A stretch of 64,000 nucleotides of DNA, from positions 186,001-250,000 of the forward strand of contig NZ_JAPFGP010000003.1 in the NCBI RefSeq assembly GCF_026241155.1. Reading direction: 5' to 3'. Position numbers and translations under genes: made by a program. Of this stretch, positions 24,761-33,749 are shown piece by piece. Positions within the stretch are counted from its first letter, which is position 1; the number at the start of each line of letters is the position of its first letter. The stretch is from Paucibacter sp. PLA-PC-4 (GTDB lineage Bacteria > Pseudomonadota > Gammaproteobacteria > Burkholderiales > Burkholderiaceae_C). Under the pieces are notes generated by a model. It searched no databases and had not been told where the DNA came from. It worked only from the letters and a program-made list of their open reading frames with translations.

Positions 24761-25372
24761 TCAGCTCCTGTTGGGCGCCACCGCGCTGGCCGCACCTGCC
24801 GCCGCCTCGGCCGACGGCGTCTTGATGCTCACGCGCAGCGAAAACTCGAACAGGCGTTTCTGATCACGGGTATTGGCACTCAGATTGGCCAGCTTGATCT
24901 CAACGAGCTCCGGCTTGTCCAGCCATTCCGAGCCACGCGACGCATTGCGCAAAAACTCCGACACCCGCTCATTGGTCTGGGCAATGCCAGTCACCGTCAC
25001 GACCTTGTCGGTCTGCCGAATGCTGGTCAGGTAAATCCCTTCGGGCGTGTGGCGCGCGAGTTCATTGAGCAGATGCACCGGCGTGTTGCGGTCGGTCTGC
25101 AAATCCTCCACGGCGCGCTGGCGCGATTTGAGGGCCTCGATCTCGGCGCGCAGATTGGCGATGTCCTTGATCTGCGCCTCCAGCGAACTGATCTGTGAGC
25201 CCAGATACTGGTTGCGTGATTGCTGCTCATCGGTCAGATGCAGCAACAAGGCCCAGGTCGCGGCGACCAGACCGGCACCAAGCAAGGCCGAGAAACCAAC
25301 GCCGACAAAGAAAGCATTCTTGCGACGCTTGCGCTTCTCTTCCCGGTAAGGCAGCAGGTTGATCAGAATCAC
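24761..25372 (-). CDS. pilN: PilN, type IV pilus inner-membrane alignment protein
   Basis: 203 residues if translation starts at the GTG at 25372. That gives M/V-ILINLLPYREEKRKRRKN, the standard PilN N-terminus that inserts into PilM, and makes a 4-base GTGA overlap with pilM. A longer frame from 25402 would add ten non-homologous residues inside pilM and is rejected. One membrane helix (about residues 20-42), a coiled coil (45-85) and a ferredoxin-like domain follow. Confidence 0.93.
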   Translation of the reverse strand: MILINLLPYREEKRKRRKNAFFVGVGFSALLGAGLVAATWALLLHLTDEQQSRNQYLGSQISSLEAQIKDIANLRAEIEALKSRQRAVEDLQTDRNTPVHLLNELARHTPEGIYLTSIRQTDKVVTVTGIAQTNERVSEFLRNASRGSEWLDKPELVEIKLANLSANTRDQKRLFEFSLRVSIKTPSAEAAAGAASAVAPNRS

Positions 25373-26448
25373 TGGAAAAACCTCCGCATCGCCAAACCGC
25401 ATGCCGTCAGATAGGCGGGAGCCTCCCGGCGCAGCTTGGGCTCGCGCACGGCCGATCCCAAGCCCATGTTCTCAAACGGATTCACCACCATGCAGGCAAA
25501 ACCCGTCAGCTCGGTGACGCGTTCCTTGAGACCCGCCAAGGTCGCAGTGCCGCCGGCCAGCATCACATAGTGAACTTTGTGGTGCGGCGTGCTGGTGAAG
25601 AAGTACTGCAGAGCACGGCCGATTTCCTGAGACAGGCTATCGACAAAAGGATTCAACACCACCGTCTCGAAATCCTCGGGCAACTCGTTGGAGAGTTTCT
25701 TTTGCTCGGCTTCCTCGAAAGAAAACCCATACTGGCGAGAAATCAGCTGCGTCAGTTGCGAGCCACCAAAGGCCTGATCGCGGTCATACAGCATCTCGTC
25801 ATCGCGCAGCACCTTCAGGCTGGTCGTGTCGGCACCGATCTCGAACAAGGCCACTAGCGCATCTTTACCGGCATTTGGCAGATTCGTAATCAGTCGCCCC
25901 ATCGCCATGCGCGAGGCGTGCGATTCGATGTCCAGAATCACCGGCCGCAAACCCGCTGCCTCAGCCAGGCCCTGTCTGTCCTGTACCCGATCCTTGCGCG
26001 AGGCCGCGATCAAAACCTCGACATCCCCAACCGAGGTCGGGCTAGGCCCGATCACGCAGAAATCCAGACTCACTTCATCGAGCGAGAAAGGAATGTATTG
26101 ATTGGCCTCGGCCTCGACCTGGATTTCAAGCTCCTCGTCGCGCAGACCGGCGGGCAGCATGATTTTCTTGGTGATGACCGCCGATTGCGGCATCGCCAGC
26201 ACGGCATCACGGGTGCGGGTGCCACTGCGAGCCACAACACGGCGCACAGCGTCGGCCACCTCGTCGAATTTCTCGATCTGGCCGTCGGTAATCCAGCCCT
26301 TCTCGAATGACTCGGTGGCAAAGCGCTCCAGCACCATTTCGCCGCTGGCGTTCTGACCCAGCTCTACGAGCTTGACGCTGGATGAACTGATATCCAGGCC
26401 AATCATGGGCGGATGCTTGCGACCCAGCAGTACGTCAAGTAATCCCAT
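25369..26448 (-). CDS. pilM: PilM, actin-like cytoplasmic type IV pilus protein
   Basis: 359 residues. The actin/FtsA-like fold is visible in MIGLDISSSSVKLVEL (phosphate 1), FEIGADTTSLKVL (phosphate 2) and VMLAGGTATLAGLKERV (adenosine motif). PilM binds ATP and the N-terminus of PilN on the inner face of the membrane. It is first in pilMNOPQ and divergent from the PBP1A gene, the standard betaproteobacterial arrangement. Confidence 0.95.
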   Translation of the reverse strand: MGLLDVLLGRKHPPMIGLDISSSSVKLVELGQNASGEMVLERFATESFEKGWITDGQIEKFDEVADAVRRVVARSGTRTRDAVLAMPQSAVITKKIMLPAGLRDEELEIQVEAEANQYIPFSLDEVSLDFCVIGPSPTSVGDVEVLIAASRKDRVQDRQGLAEAAGLRPVILDIESHASRMAMGRLITNLPNAGKDALVALFEIGADTTSLKVLRDDEMLYDRDQAFGGSQLTQLISRQYGFSFEEAEQKKLSNELPEDFETVVLNPFVDSLSQEIGRALQYFFTSTPHHKVHYVMLAGGTATLAGLKERVTELTGFACMVVNPFENMGLGSAVREPKLRREAPAYLTACGLAMRRFFQ

Positions 26449-26500
26449 GACGCTTATTCCCCCAATTTGAGCCCCAACACGCTTTAGGAGCGCGGCACTA

Positions 26501-26529
26501 TTAATAAGTTACTTGAATGCTAGCAGCAA
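26501..26529 (-). promoter_or_regulatory. Probable sigma-70 promoter of the pilMNOPQ operon
   Basis: On the minus strand TTGCTG and TATTAA are separated by 17 bases, about 50 bases ahead of the pilM ATG. The surroundings are clearly A/T-richer than the neighbourhood. Confidence 0.55.
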
Positions 26530-26693
26530 AGCCTATGACAGCCCATGGTTTTGCCGCCACAGCCCGTAACACCACGTTGCGAAACATACACGCCTCTTGC
26601 ACCCCTAAAAGCCTCAAATAAGACCCTGTTTCCGGCCAGTGGTGTCCGGATGTGACCGCCGGCCGGAAGCGGCGAGCCGGGCGAGCCTCTTCC

Positions 26694-26719
26694 TATAATC
26701 GCCCGACGCCATCCGGAGG
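26694..26719 (+). promoter_or_regulatory. Perfect -10 hexamer and ribosome site of the PBP1A gene
   Basis: TATAAT at 26694-26699 matches the sigma-70 consensus. No recognisable -35 lies 16-18 bases upstream. GGAGG at 26715-26719 is 3 bases from the ATG. The predicted 5' leader is under 20 bases. Confidence 0.5.
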
Positions 26720-26722
26720 CCC

Positions 26723-29125
26723 ATGAGCGACGCCAAGAACAAAACCACGCGGGGTCATTCACCCGAGTCCGCACCCGTAACACCCAGTCACCCAGTCCTG
26801 CTGCTCGCTGGCCGAAGCCTCGCCTGGCTGGCCGGCCTGCTTCTAGCTGGCTGCGCCGGCGTGCTGCTACTGCTGGCCCTGGGGCTGGCCATGGCGTATC
26901 CGAATCTGCCCGATATCAGCGGCCTGACCGACTACCGCCCCAAACTGCCGCTGCGCGTGCTGTCGGCCGAGGGTGCGCTGCTGGGCGAGTTCGGCGAGGA
27001 GCGACGCAACTATCTGCCGGTCGGCCAGATCCCCAAGGTGATGCAGGACGCCGTCTTGGCCATCGAGGACGCGCGCTTCTACCAGCACGGCGGTGTCGAC
27101 TACCTGGGCGTACTGCGGGCCGGACTGGCCAATGTCAGCGAGTCGCGCAGCCAGGGCGCCTCGACGATCACCATGCAGCTGGCACGCAATTTCTATCTCT
27201 CGACCGAGAAAACGCTGACACGCAAGATCTACGAGATCTTGCTGGCACTGAAGATCGAGAGCGCCCTGCCCAAGGACAAGATCCTGGAGATCTACATGAA
27301 TCAGATCTTCCTGGGTCATCGCGCCTACGGATTTGCAGCCGCCAGCGAGGTCTACTTCGGCAAGGCCTTGAAGGACATCACGATCGCCGAGGCGGCCATG
27401 CTGGCCGGCTTGCCCAAGGCGCCTTCGGCCTACAACCCGATCAGCAATCCGCGCCGAGCCACCTTGCGTCAGCAATACATCATCGACCGCATGCTGGACA
27501 ACGGCTTCATCAACGAGGAGCAGCACCACGCGGCCAAGGCCGAGCGCCTGCGCTACCGGCCTCAGATGAGTGAGAGCACCAACCATGCCGAATATGTGGC
27601 CGAGGCGGCACGCCAGCTGATCTTCAACCAGTATGGCGATGAGGCCTACAGCCGCGGCCTGAACGTGCACCTGACCGTGCGCGCCGATGAGCAAAACGCC
27701 GCCTATCGCGCGCTGCGCCGCGGCATCTTGGACTACGAGCGTCGCCAGGTCTATCGAGGCCCGGAGGACTATGTCGATCTCCCGGCCGACCCCAAGGACC
27801 TAGACACCCGCATTGCTGAGGCGCTGGCCGATCATCCGGCCAATGACGAGCTGCTGCCCGCCGTGGTGCTCGAGGCCGGTCCGAAGAAAGTCGTTGCAGC
27901 CTTGCAAAGCGGTGACCCGATCACCATCGTCGCAGAAGGCCTGAAGCCCGCCACCTCGGGCCTGGCCGAGCAAGGCAATCCCAAGACCCGCATCCGCCGC
28001 GGGGCCATCATCCGGGTGCTCAAGACGGTCAAGACCGGCAAGGACGGCGCCAAAGAGGAATGGACCATCACCCAGTTGCCCGAGGTCGAAGGGGCCTTCA
28101 TCGCGATGGACCCGCGCAGCGGCAATCTGCGCGCGATGGTCGGAGGCTTCGACTACGCCAAGAACAAGTTCAACCACGCCACTCAGGCGTGGCGCCAGCC
28201 CGGCTCTAGCTTCAAGCCCTTCATCTATTCTGCCGCGCTGGAAAAGGGCCTGACTCCCAGCACCATCGTCAATGACGCGCCGCTGTTCTTCAGTGCCGCC
28301 AATACCGGCAGCCAGCCCTGGGAGCCGAAGAACTACGACGGCACTTTCGAAGGCCCGATGCCCTTGCGACGGGCGCTGGCCCGCTCCAAGAACATGGTGT
28401 CAATCCGTGTGCTGCAGTCGGTCGGCGTGCACGAGGCCCAGGCCTGGCTGACCCGCTTCGGCTTCGAGGCCGACAAGCACCCGGCCTATCTGACCATGGC
28501 GCTCGGCGCCGGCTCAGTGACGCCGATGCAAATGGCGCAAGCCTATGGCGTGTTCGCCAACGGCGGCCATCTGCTGACTCCGCGTCTGATCGCCAAGTTG
28601 ACCGACAGTCAGGGGCGCGTGCTTTATGAGGCCCCAACACCCAAGGCCGAGGACACCCCACAGGTGATCGAGCCGCGCAATGCCTTCTTGATGAACAGCC
28701 TGCTGCAGGAAGTGACGCGCAGCGGTACCGCCGCCAAGGCCCAGGCCCAGCTCAAACGCCCAGATCTCTACGGCAAGACCGGTACCACCAACGACTCGAT
28801 GGATGCGTGGTTCGCCGGCTTCCAGCGTGAGGTGGTGGCCGTGGTCTGGATAGGCTACGACCAACCGCGCAAGCTTGGCAGCCGCGAAACCGGCGGCGGC
28901 CTGTCGCTGCCGGTCTGGATCGAATACATGCAGTACGCGCTGCGCAATGTCCCGGTGTCCGAGTACAGCGCCCCCGAAGGCGTCGTCAATCTGAACGGCG
29001 AGTGGTACTACGACGAGTTCGCGGGCGGCAATTCGGTGCGTGAGCTCAGCAGCGATGAGGGCCACATGCCTCAGTCAGCCAGCGAGGACGAGAAGAAGAG
29101 CATCCTCGATCTGTTCAAGCGCTGA
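26723..29125 (+). CDS. mrcA: Penicillin-binding protein 1A (bifunctional peptidoglycan synthase)
   Basis: 800 residues. One membrane anchor (about 35-58) is followed by a GT51 glycosyltransferase domain with catalytic Glu115 in EDARFYQHGG and the RSQGASTITMQLARNFYL motif. An OB-like insert comes next, then a transpeptidase domain with nucleophile Ser495 in SSFKP, the SKN motif (RSKNMVSI) and KTGTTND. It polymerises and crosslinks peptidoglycan in the periplasm. It is divergent from pilM, a conserved pairing. The 3' end overlaps convergent cyaY by 11 bases. Confidence 0.95.
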   Translation: MSDAKNKTTRGHSPESAPVTPSHPVLLLAGRSLAWLAGLLLAGCAGVLLLLALGLAMAYPNLPDISGLTDYRPKLPLRVLSAEGALLGEFGEERRNYLPVGQIPKVMQDAVLAIEDARFYQHGGVDYLGVLRAGLANVSESRSQGASTITMQLARNFYLSTEKTLTRKIYEILLALKIESALPKDKILEIYMNQIFLGHRAYGFAAASEVYFGKALKDITIAEAAMLAGLPKAPSAYNPISNPRRATLRQQYIIDRMLDNGFINEEQHHAAKAERLRYRPQMSESTNHAEYVAEAARQLIFNQYGDEAYSRGLNVHLTVRADEQNAAYRALRRGILDYERRQVYRGPEDYVDLPADPKDLDTRIAEALADHPANDELLPAVVLEAGPKKVVAALQSGDPITIVAEGLKPATSGLAEQGNPKTRIRRGAIIRVLKTVKTGKDGAKEEWTITQLPEVEGAFIAMDPRSGNLRAMVGGFDYAKNKFNHATQAWRQPGSSFKPFIYSAALEKGLTPSTIVNDAPLFFSAANTGSQPWEPKNYDGTFEGPMPLRRALARSKNMVSIRVLQSVGVHEAQAWLTRFGFEADKHPAYLTMALGAGSVTPMQMAQAYGVFANGGHLLTPRLIAKLTDSQGRVLYEAPTPKAEDTPQVIEPRNAFLMNSLLQEVTRSGTAAKAQAQLKRPDLYGKTGTTNDSMDAWFAGFQREVVAVVWIGYDQPRKLGSRETGGGLSLPVWIEYMQYALRNVPVSEYSAPEGVVNLNGEWYYDEFAGGNSVRELSSDEGHMPQSASEDEKKSILDLFKR

Positions 29126-29465
29126 AGCTCAATGCCTGGCCGGCCTGAGCGCTGGCCAAGCGCGACAGAAGGGCATGAAACTCCTGGCCCTCGCGCTCCA
29201 GCCAGCGGCCGTCAACGTAGCGGAAGTGATAGCCGCCGGCGCGCGCCGCCAGCCACAGCTCCTGCAACGGCGGCTGGGTGTTCAGCACGATTTTGCTGCC
29301 ATTCGGGAAACTCAGCTCCAGCAGACCGCCGGTCCGGTGGCTGTCGATGTCGATCACGTCCTGCTCCAGCCAAGCATCGACAGTGGCCTCGACACCGTCC
29401 AGCACGGCCCGGGTCTTGGCGTGGTAGTTGGCATCGTCGAGCGGGGTGGCAACAGGGGCGGTCAT
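29115..29465 (-). CDS. cyaY: CyaY, bacterial frataxin
   Basis: 116 residues from the ATG at 29465 (MTAPVATPLDDANYHAKTRAVLDGVEATVDAWLEQ). An acidic first helix, a central sheet with LELSFPNGSKIVLNTQPPLQELWLAARAGGYHF, and the C-terminal helix match frataxin. The conserved N-x-Q-x-P-x-x-x-[LI]-W-L signature is exact. CyaY binds iron and tunes IscS in Fe-S assembly. It is divergent from lptM with only 18 bases between start codons. Confidence 0.95.
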   Translation of the reverse strand: MTAPVATPLDDANYHAKTRAVLDGVEATVDAWLEQDVIDIDSHRTGGLLELSFPNGSKIVLNTQPPLQELWLAARAGGYHFRYVDGRWLEREGQEFHALLSRLASAQAGQALSFSA

Positions 29466-29483
29466 GACCGATAAACTCGCGGA

Positions 29484-29612
29484 ATGAAAAAGACAAACGC
29501 AAGTGTAGGCCTGCTGTTGATCACCCTGCTGCTGACGGCCTGCGGCCAAAAGGGCCCCCTAACCCTGCCGGCCCCAAAACAGGCGGCATCGGCTCCCACG
29601 ACTGGCCGCTAG
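29484..29612 (+). CDS. lptM: LptM (YifL-type) small outer-membrane lipoprotein
   Basis: 42 residues, a complete short gene. The lipoprotein signal ends LLLTACGQKGPL with lipidated Cys20; CGQKGPLxLP is the hallmark of LptM/YifL proteins, which assist folding of the LptDE lipopolysaccharide translocon. It lies next to cyaY, as in many betaproteobacteria. The usual downstream partner lysA is missing; instead dppF converges and the two stop codons share the bases CTAG (29609-29612). Confidence 0.85.
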   Translation: MKKTNASVGLLLITLLLTACGQKGPLTLPAPKQAASAPTTGR

Positions 29613-30604
29613 ATCCTGCCTTCCTCCACCGCGTGGCAAGCCACCTTGATGCCCTGAAAATCCTGTAGCGGCGGGCGCTCGGCCTTGCAGCGCTCGTTGG
29701 CATGGGGGCAGCGCGGATGGAAGCTGCAGCCGCTGGGCGGGCTCAGCGGGTTAGGCACCTCGCCCTGCACCGGCGTGCGAGCGCGTCCGCTCATATGGAT
29801 GTCGGGAATCGCATCCAGCAGCATGCGGGTGTAGGGATGGCGCGGGCGGCCGAACAGATCGGCCTTGTCAGCCACCTCGACCAAGCGGCCCAGGTACATC
29901 ACGCCGACCTGGTCCGAGACGTGTCGCACCACTGCGAGGTTGTGCGAGATGAAGAGATAGGTCAGGCCGCGCTGGCGCTGCAAGTCCTTCATGATGTTCA
30001 GCACCTGGGCCTGCACCGAGACATCCAGCGCAGAGGTCGGCTCATCACAGACCAGGAACTCGGGCTGGGTCGCCAGCGCGCGCGCGATCGAGATTCGCTG
30101 GCGCTGACCGCCGGAGAACTGGTGCGGGAACTTCTCGCGGTCGCTGGGCGTCAGACCCACCGACTGCAGCAGTTCGCCGACCCGCGCCTTCAACTCCTCA
30201 GCCTCGCTGATCAGGCCGTGCTCGCGCAGCGGCTCGCCGATGATGTCCTGCACCTTCCAGCGCGGGTTCAGCGAGGCATAGGGATCCTGGAAAATCATCT
30301 GCATGCGCCGGCGCAGGGCCTGGGCACCGGAGCCGGCCAGGGTCTGGGCGGTATCGATGCCGTCCACGCTGACGGTGCCGCGGGTCGGCTTGTACAGACC
30401 CACCAGCAAGCGTGCCACCGTGCTTTTGCCGCAGCCGGACTCACCAACCAAAGCAAGGGTCTTGCCCTTCTGGATGCTGAAGCTAACGCCATCAACAGCA
30501 TGCACGAATTGCCTTGGCTTGCGTTCGACGACGCGGTTCAACCAGGGCTGCGAGACATCGAAGATCTTGGCGAGGTCCTGGACTTCAACCAGCGGGCGGC
30601 TCAT
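29609..30604 (-). CDS. dppF: Peptide ABC transporter ATP-binding protein, DppF type
   Basis: 331 residues from the ATG at 30604 ([21 protein letters not shown]), overlapping the dppD stop by 4 bases. Walker [10 protein letters not shown], signature FSGGQRQR, Walker [13 protein letters not shown] and the H-loop SHNLAV are present. The C-terminal oligopeptide-family extension includes [21 protein letters not shown], whose cysteines may hold an Fe-S cluster as in other Opp/Dpp ATPases. It is the last gene of the transporter operon. Confidence 0.93.
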   Translation of the reverse strand: MSRPLVEVQDLAKIFDVSQPWLNRVVERKPRQFVHAVDGVSFSIQKGKTLALVGESGCGKSTVARLLVGLYKPTRGTVSVDGIDTAQTLAGSGAQALRRRMQMIFQDPYASLNPRWKVQDIIGEPLREHGLISEAEELKARVGELLQSVGLTPSDREKFPHQFSGGQRQRISIARALATQPEFLVCDEPTSALDVSVQAQVLNIMKDLQRQRGLTYLFISHNLAVVRHVSDQVGVMYLGRLVEVADKADLFGRPRHPYTRMLLDAIPDIHMSGRARTPVQGEVPNPLSPPSGCSFHPRCPHANERCKAERPPLQDFQGIKVACHAVEEGRI

Positions 30605-31584
30605 ACAACGGTTTCCTTCTCGGCAGCATGCAGCCAGCACGAGGCGCGGGTCGCGCCAGTGGCCAGCAGTTCGGGGCGCTCGGTACGGCAGCGGCCGAAA
30701 ACTTTGGGGCAGCGCGGGTTGTAGGCGCAGCCATTGGGGATGGAGTTCAGGCGCGGCATCGCGCCGTCGATCTGCAACAGGCGCTCGCGGTCCTCGTCCA
30801 TCGCCGGGATCGAGCCCATCAGACCGGCAGTGTAGGGATGCGCCGGCTTGTGGATCACATCGTGCACCGGGCCGATCTCGGCGACCCGACCCGCATACAT
30901 CACCGCGACACGGTCGCAGGTCTCGGCGATCACGCCCATATCGTGGGTCACCAACATCACGGCCGCCCCCTGCTCCTTGCAGATGCGCTTGAGCAGCGAA
31001 ATGATCTGCGCCTGGATCGAGACGTCGAGTGCCGTGGTCGGCTCGTCGGCCACGATCAACTTGGGCTCGGCCGCTAAGGCCAGCGCGATCACAACGCGCT
31101 GGCGCATGCCGCCGGAGAACTGGTGCGGATACTGGTCGATGCGCTGCGAGGCGGCCGGAATGCCCGTCTGCTCCAGCAGCTCGATCGCCCGCTTGCGCGC
31201 CTGGCTCTCGCTCAAATTCAGATGGGTGGTGATGGTCTCGATCAGCTGCTGACCCACCGTGTATAGCGGATTCAGAGAGGTCAGGGGATCTTGGAAGATA
31301 GCGCCGATCTGGCGGCCGCGGATCTTACGCATCTCGTCGTAGGGCAGGTTGTCGATGCGCCGGCCTTCGAGCCGGATCTCGCCCGAGGCGATGCGCCCCG
31401 GAGGGTCGAGCAGGCCGATGATCGACGCGCCGGTCAGCGATTTGCCGGCGCCGGACTCTCCGACAACGCCAAGGATCTCGCCGGGCGCGATGTCAAAATT
31501 AATGTCGTCCAAGGCCAGCAGGGTGCCGCGCCGGGTCGGGAACTCGACCCGCAGATGGCGAACTTCAAGAAGAGGTGCGGTCAT
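30601..31584 (-). CDS. dppD: Peptide ABC transporter ATP-binding protein, DppD type
   Basis: 327 residues. Walker A GESGAGKS, signature FSGGMRQR, Walker B LIVADEPTTALD and the H-loop THDMGV are present, with the C-terminal Opp/Dpp extension NGCAYNPRCPKVFGRCRTERP. It forms the ATPase heterodimer with DppF. It follows dppC after 9 bases. Confidence 0.93.
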   Translation of the reverse strand: MTAPLLEVRHLRVEFPTRRGTLLALDDINFDIAPGEILGVVGESGAGKSLTGASIIGLLDPPGRIASGEIRLEGRRIDNLPYDEMRKIRGRQIGAIFQDPLTSLNPLYTVGQQLIETITTHLNLSESQARKRAIELLEQTGIPAASQRIDQYPHQFSGGMRQRVVIALALAAEPKLIVADEPTTALDVSIQAQIISLLKRICKEQGAAVMLVTHDMGVIAETCDRVAVMYAGRVAEIGPVHDVIHKPAHPYTAGLMGSIPAMDEDRERLLQIDGAMPRLNSIPNGCAYNPRCPKVFGRCRTERPELLATGATRASCWLHAAEKETVV

Positions 31585-31593
31585 AGGAAACTC

Positions 31594-32535
31594 TTAGCGC
31601 AGGCGAGGATTGAGGGCGTCGCGCAGCCAATCGCCGAGCAGGTTCACGGACAGGGCGATCAGGACCAGCATCACGCCAGGCCAGATCGTGATCCACCATT
31701 CGCCGGAAAACAGGAAGTCGTTGCCGACCCGGATCAAGGTACCGAGCGAGGGGCTGGTCGGCGGCACACCAACGCCCAGAAAGGACAGGGTCGCCTCAGT
31801 GATGATGGCGGCCGCGACCTGGATGGTTGCCAGCACCAACACCGGCCCCAGCACATTGGGCAGCACATGCTTGCGCATGATGCGCAGCGAGCTCACGCCG
31901 ATCACGCGGGCCGCCTGCACATACTCCTTGTTGCGCTCCACCATCGTCGAGCCGCGCACCGTGCGGGCGTACTGCACCCAGCCGGTCAGCGCGATCGCGA
32001 AGATCAGCACACCGAAAGCCAGCGCATCGTGCGCATTTGGGAACATGGCCCGACCGACGCCGTCGATCAGCAGCGCCACAAGGATGGACGGAAAGGACAG
32101 CATCACATCGCAGACCCGCATGATGAAGGCATCGACCTTGCCGCCGACAAAGCCGGCGAGCAGACCCAGGCCCACGCCGATGATCATCGACAGCACGACC
32201 GAGGCCAGGCCGACGAACAGCGAGATGCGCGCGCCGTACATCAGGGCCGATAGCAGGTCACGGCCCTGATCGTCCGTGCCCAGCAGGTATTTCGTGCTGC
32301 CCCCCTCCATCCAGGCCGGCGGCAGGCGCGCATCCATCAGCTCCAGCGAAGCCAGGTCGAAGGGGTTGTGCGGCGCGACGAACTCGGCGAAGAGCGCGCA
32401 GAACACGCAGATGAAGGCGATCACGGCCGCGATGATGGCCGTCGGCGATGCGCGGAAGGAGTGCCAGACATCGCCATCGAAAAAGCGCTGCAAGGCATTC
32501 GGTGCAGCAGCAACAGGGGAACTCGGGGAACTCAT
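31594..32535 (-). CDS. dppC: Peptide ABC transporter permease, DppC type
   Basis: 313 residues, with an N-terminal OppC-like segment, LLGTDDQGRDLLSALMYGARISL, and the EAA-type loop EYVQAARVIGVSSLRIMRKHVLPN. About six membrane segments can be seen. It pairs with DppB to form the channel. The ATG overlaps the stop of the M20 gene by 4 bases. Confidence 0.93.
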   Translation of the reverse strand: MSSPSSPVAAAPNALQRFFDGDVWHSFRASPTAIIAAVIAFICVFCALFAEFVAPHNPFDLASLELMDARLPPAWMEGGSTKYLLGTDDQGRDLLSALMYGARISLFVGLASVVLSMIIGVGLGLLAGFVGGKVDAFIMRVCDVMLSFPSILVALLIDGVGRAMFPNAHDALAFGVLIFAIALTGWVQYARTVRGSTMVERNKEYVQAARVIGVSSLRIMRKHVLPNVLGPVLVLATIQVAAAIITEATLSFLGVGVPPTSPSLGTLIRVGNDFLFSGEWWITIWPGVMLVLIALSVNLLGDWLRDALNPRLR

Positions 32536-33749
32536 GGCGTGGATACTCCGGACTCGCTCGGTGATAGGGGCAGGCCCTGCTCGACCAGGCCGGCGAAAAG
32601 CGCCGCGCCCAGAGGCAGAACCTCGTCATTGAAGTCGTAACGGGGGTTGTGCAGGCCGCAGTTCTCTGCGTCGGTGCGCGCCTGGCCCAGGCGCAGATAG
32701 GCGCCCGGCTTGACCTGCAGCATGAAGGAGAAGTCCTCCGAGCCCATGCTGGGAGGCAGCTCGCGATTCAGACGGGCCGCGCCGACCAAGCGCTCGGCGA
32801 CATCGGCCGCGAAGTCGGCCTCTGCGGGCGAGTTGATGGTGGCCGGGTACAGGCGCTGATAGCTGACGCTGGCACTGCCACCGAAGCCCTGGGCCAGCGA
32901 CTGCACCAGCTCGGCCAGACGCTGCTCGATCAGCAGCTGCACCTCGGGCCGGAAACTGCGCACCGTGCCGCTCAGCCGGGCCTCGCGCGGGATCACACTG
33001 AACGCGCCCGGCTCGCCGGCACGCAGCGAGCACAAACTGACCACGGCCTGGTCCAGCGGCGCCACATTGCGCGAGACCAGGCTTTGCACGGCCGTGATCA
33101 CATGCCCGGCCATCAACACCGGATCGACCGCCAGATGGGGATGCGCACCGTGCCCGCCACGTCCGGTCAGCACGATCTCGACCTGATCGGCCGCCGCCAT
33201 CATCGCGCCGCGATTGATGCCGATATGGCCGGCCGGCATCTGCGGCCAGTTGTGCATCGCATAGACCGACTCGACCGGAAAACGCTCGAACAGGCCGTCA
33301 TTGATCATCTCGCGCGCGCCGGCGTAGCCCTCCTCACCGGGCTGGAAGATCAGCACTGCCGTGCCGTCGAAAGCCCGCGTCTGCGCGAGGTAACGGGCCG
33401 CGCCGATCAGCATGGTCGTGTGGCCATCATGGCCGCATGCATGCATCAGGCCCGGGCTGGCCGAGCGCCAGGCGAAGTCGTTGTCCTCCTGCAGCGGCAG
33501 CGCATCCATATCGGCACGCAGCCCCAACAGGCGGCCGCCCGCCCCGCCCCGACCATGGATCACCGCGACCACACCGGTGCGCCCGATGCCGGTGTGAATC
33601 TCGTCGACCCCGCACAGGCGCAAGGCCTCGACCACGCGGGCCGCCGTGCGCGTCTCCTGGAAACCCAGCTCGGGCATGGCGTGCAATTCGCGCCGCAGCG
33701 CGGTCAGCTCGCCATGCAGCGCACTGAGTCGCTGATAGGCCCCGCTCAT
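32532..33749 (-). CDS. M20 family amidohydrolase / aminoacyl-peptide hydrolase inside the dpp operon
   Basis: 405 residues from the ATG at 33749. It is the hippurate hydrolase/IAA-amino-acid hydrolase type of M20 metallopeptidase. Metal-binding and catalytic motifs are visible: LRADMDALPL, HACGHDGHTTMLIGAA, FQPGEEGYAGA, MHNWPQMP, and a late His. There is no signal peptide, so it acts in the cytoplasm. It overlaps dppB (TGATG) and dppC (ATGA), so it is made with the transporter. The simplest reading is that the imported substrate is an acylated amino acid or short peptide that this enzyme opens. The exact substrate cannot be told. Confidence 0.88.
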   Translation of the reverse strand: MSGAYQRLSALHGELTALRRELHAMPELGFQETRTAARVVEALRLCGVDEIHTGIGRTGVVAVIHGRGGAGGRLLGLRADMDALPLQEDNDFAWRSASPGLMHACGHDGHTTMLIGAARYLAQTRAFDGTAVLIFQPGEEGYAGAREMINDGLFERFPVESVYAMHNWPQMPAGHIGINRGAMMAAADQVEIVLTGRGGHGAHPHLAVDPVLMAGHVITAVQSLVSRNVAPLDQAVVSLCSLRAGEPGAFSVIPREARLSGTVRSFRPEVQLLIEQRLAELVQSLAQGFGGSASVSYQRLYPATINSPAEADFAADVAERLVGAARLNRELPPSMGSEDFSFMLQVKPGAYLRLGQARTDAENCGLHNPRYDFNDEVLPLGAALFAGLVEQGLPLSPSESGVSTP

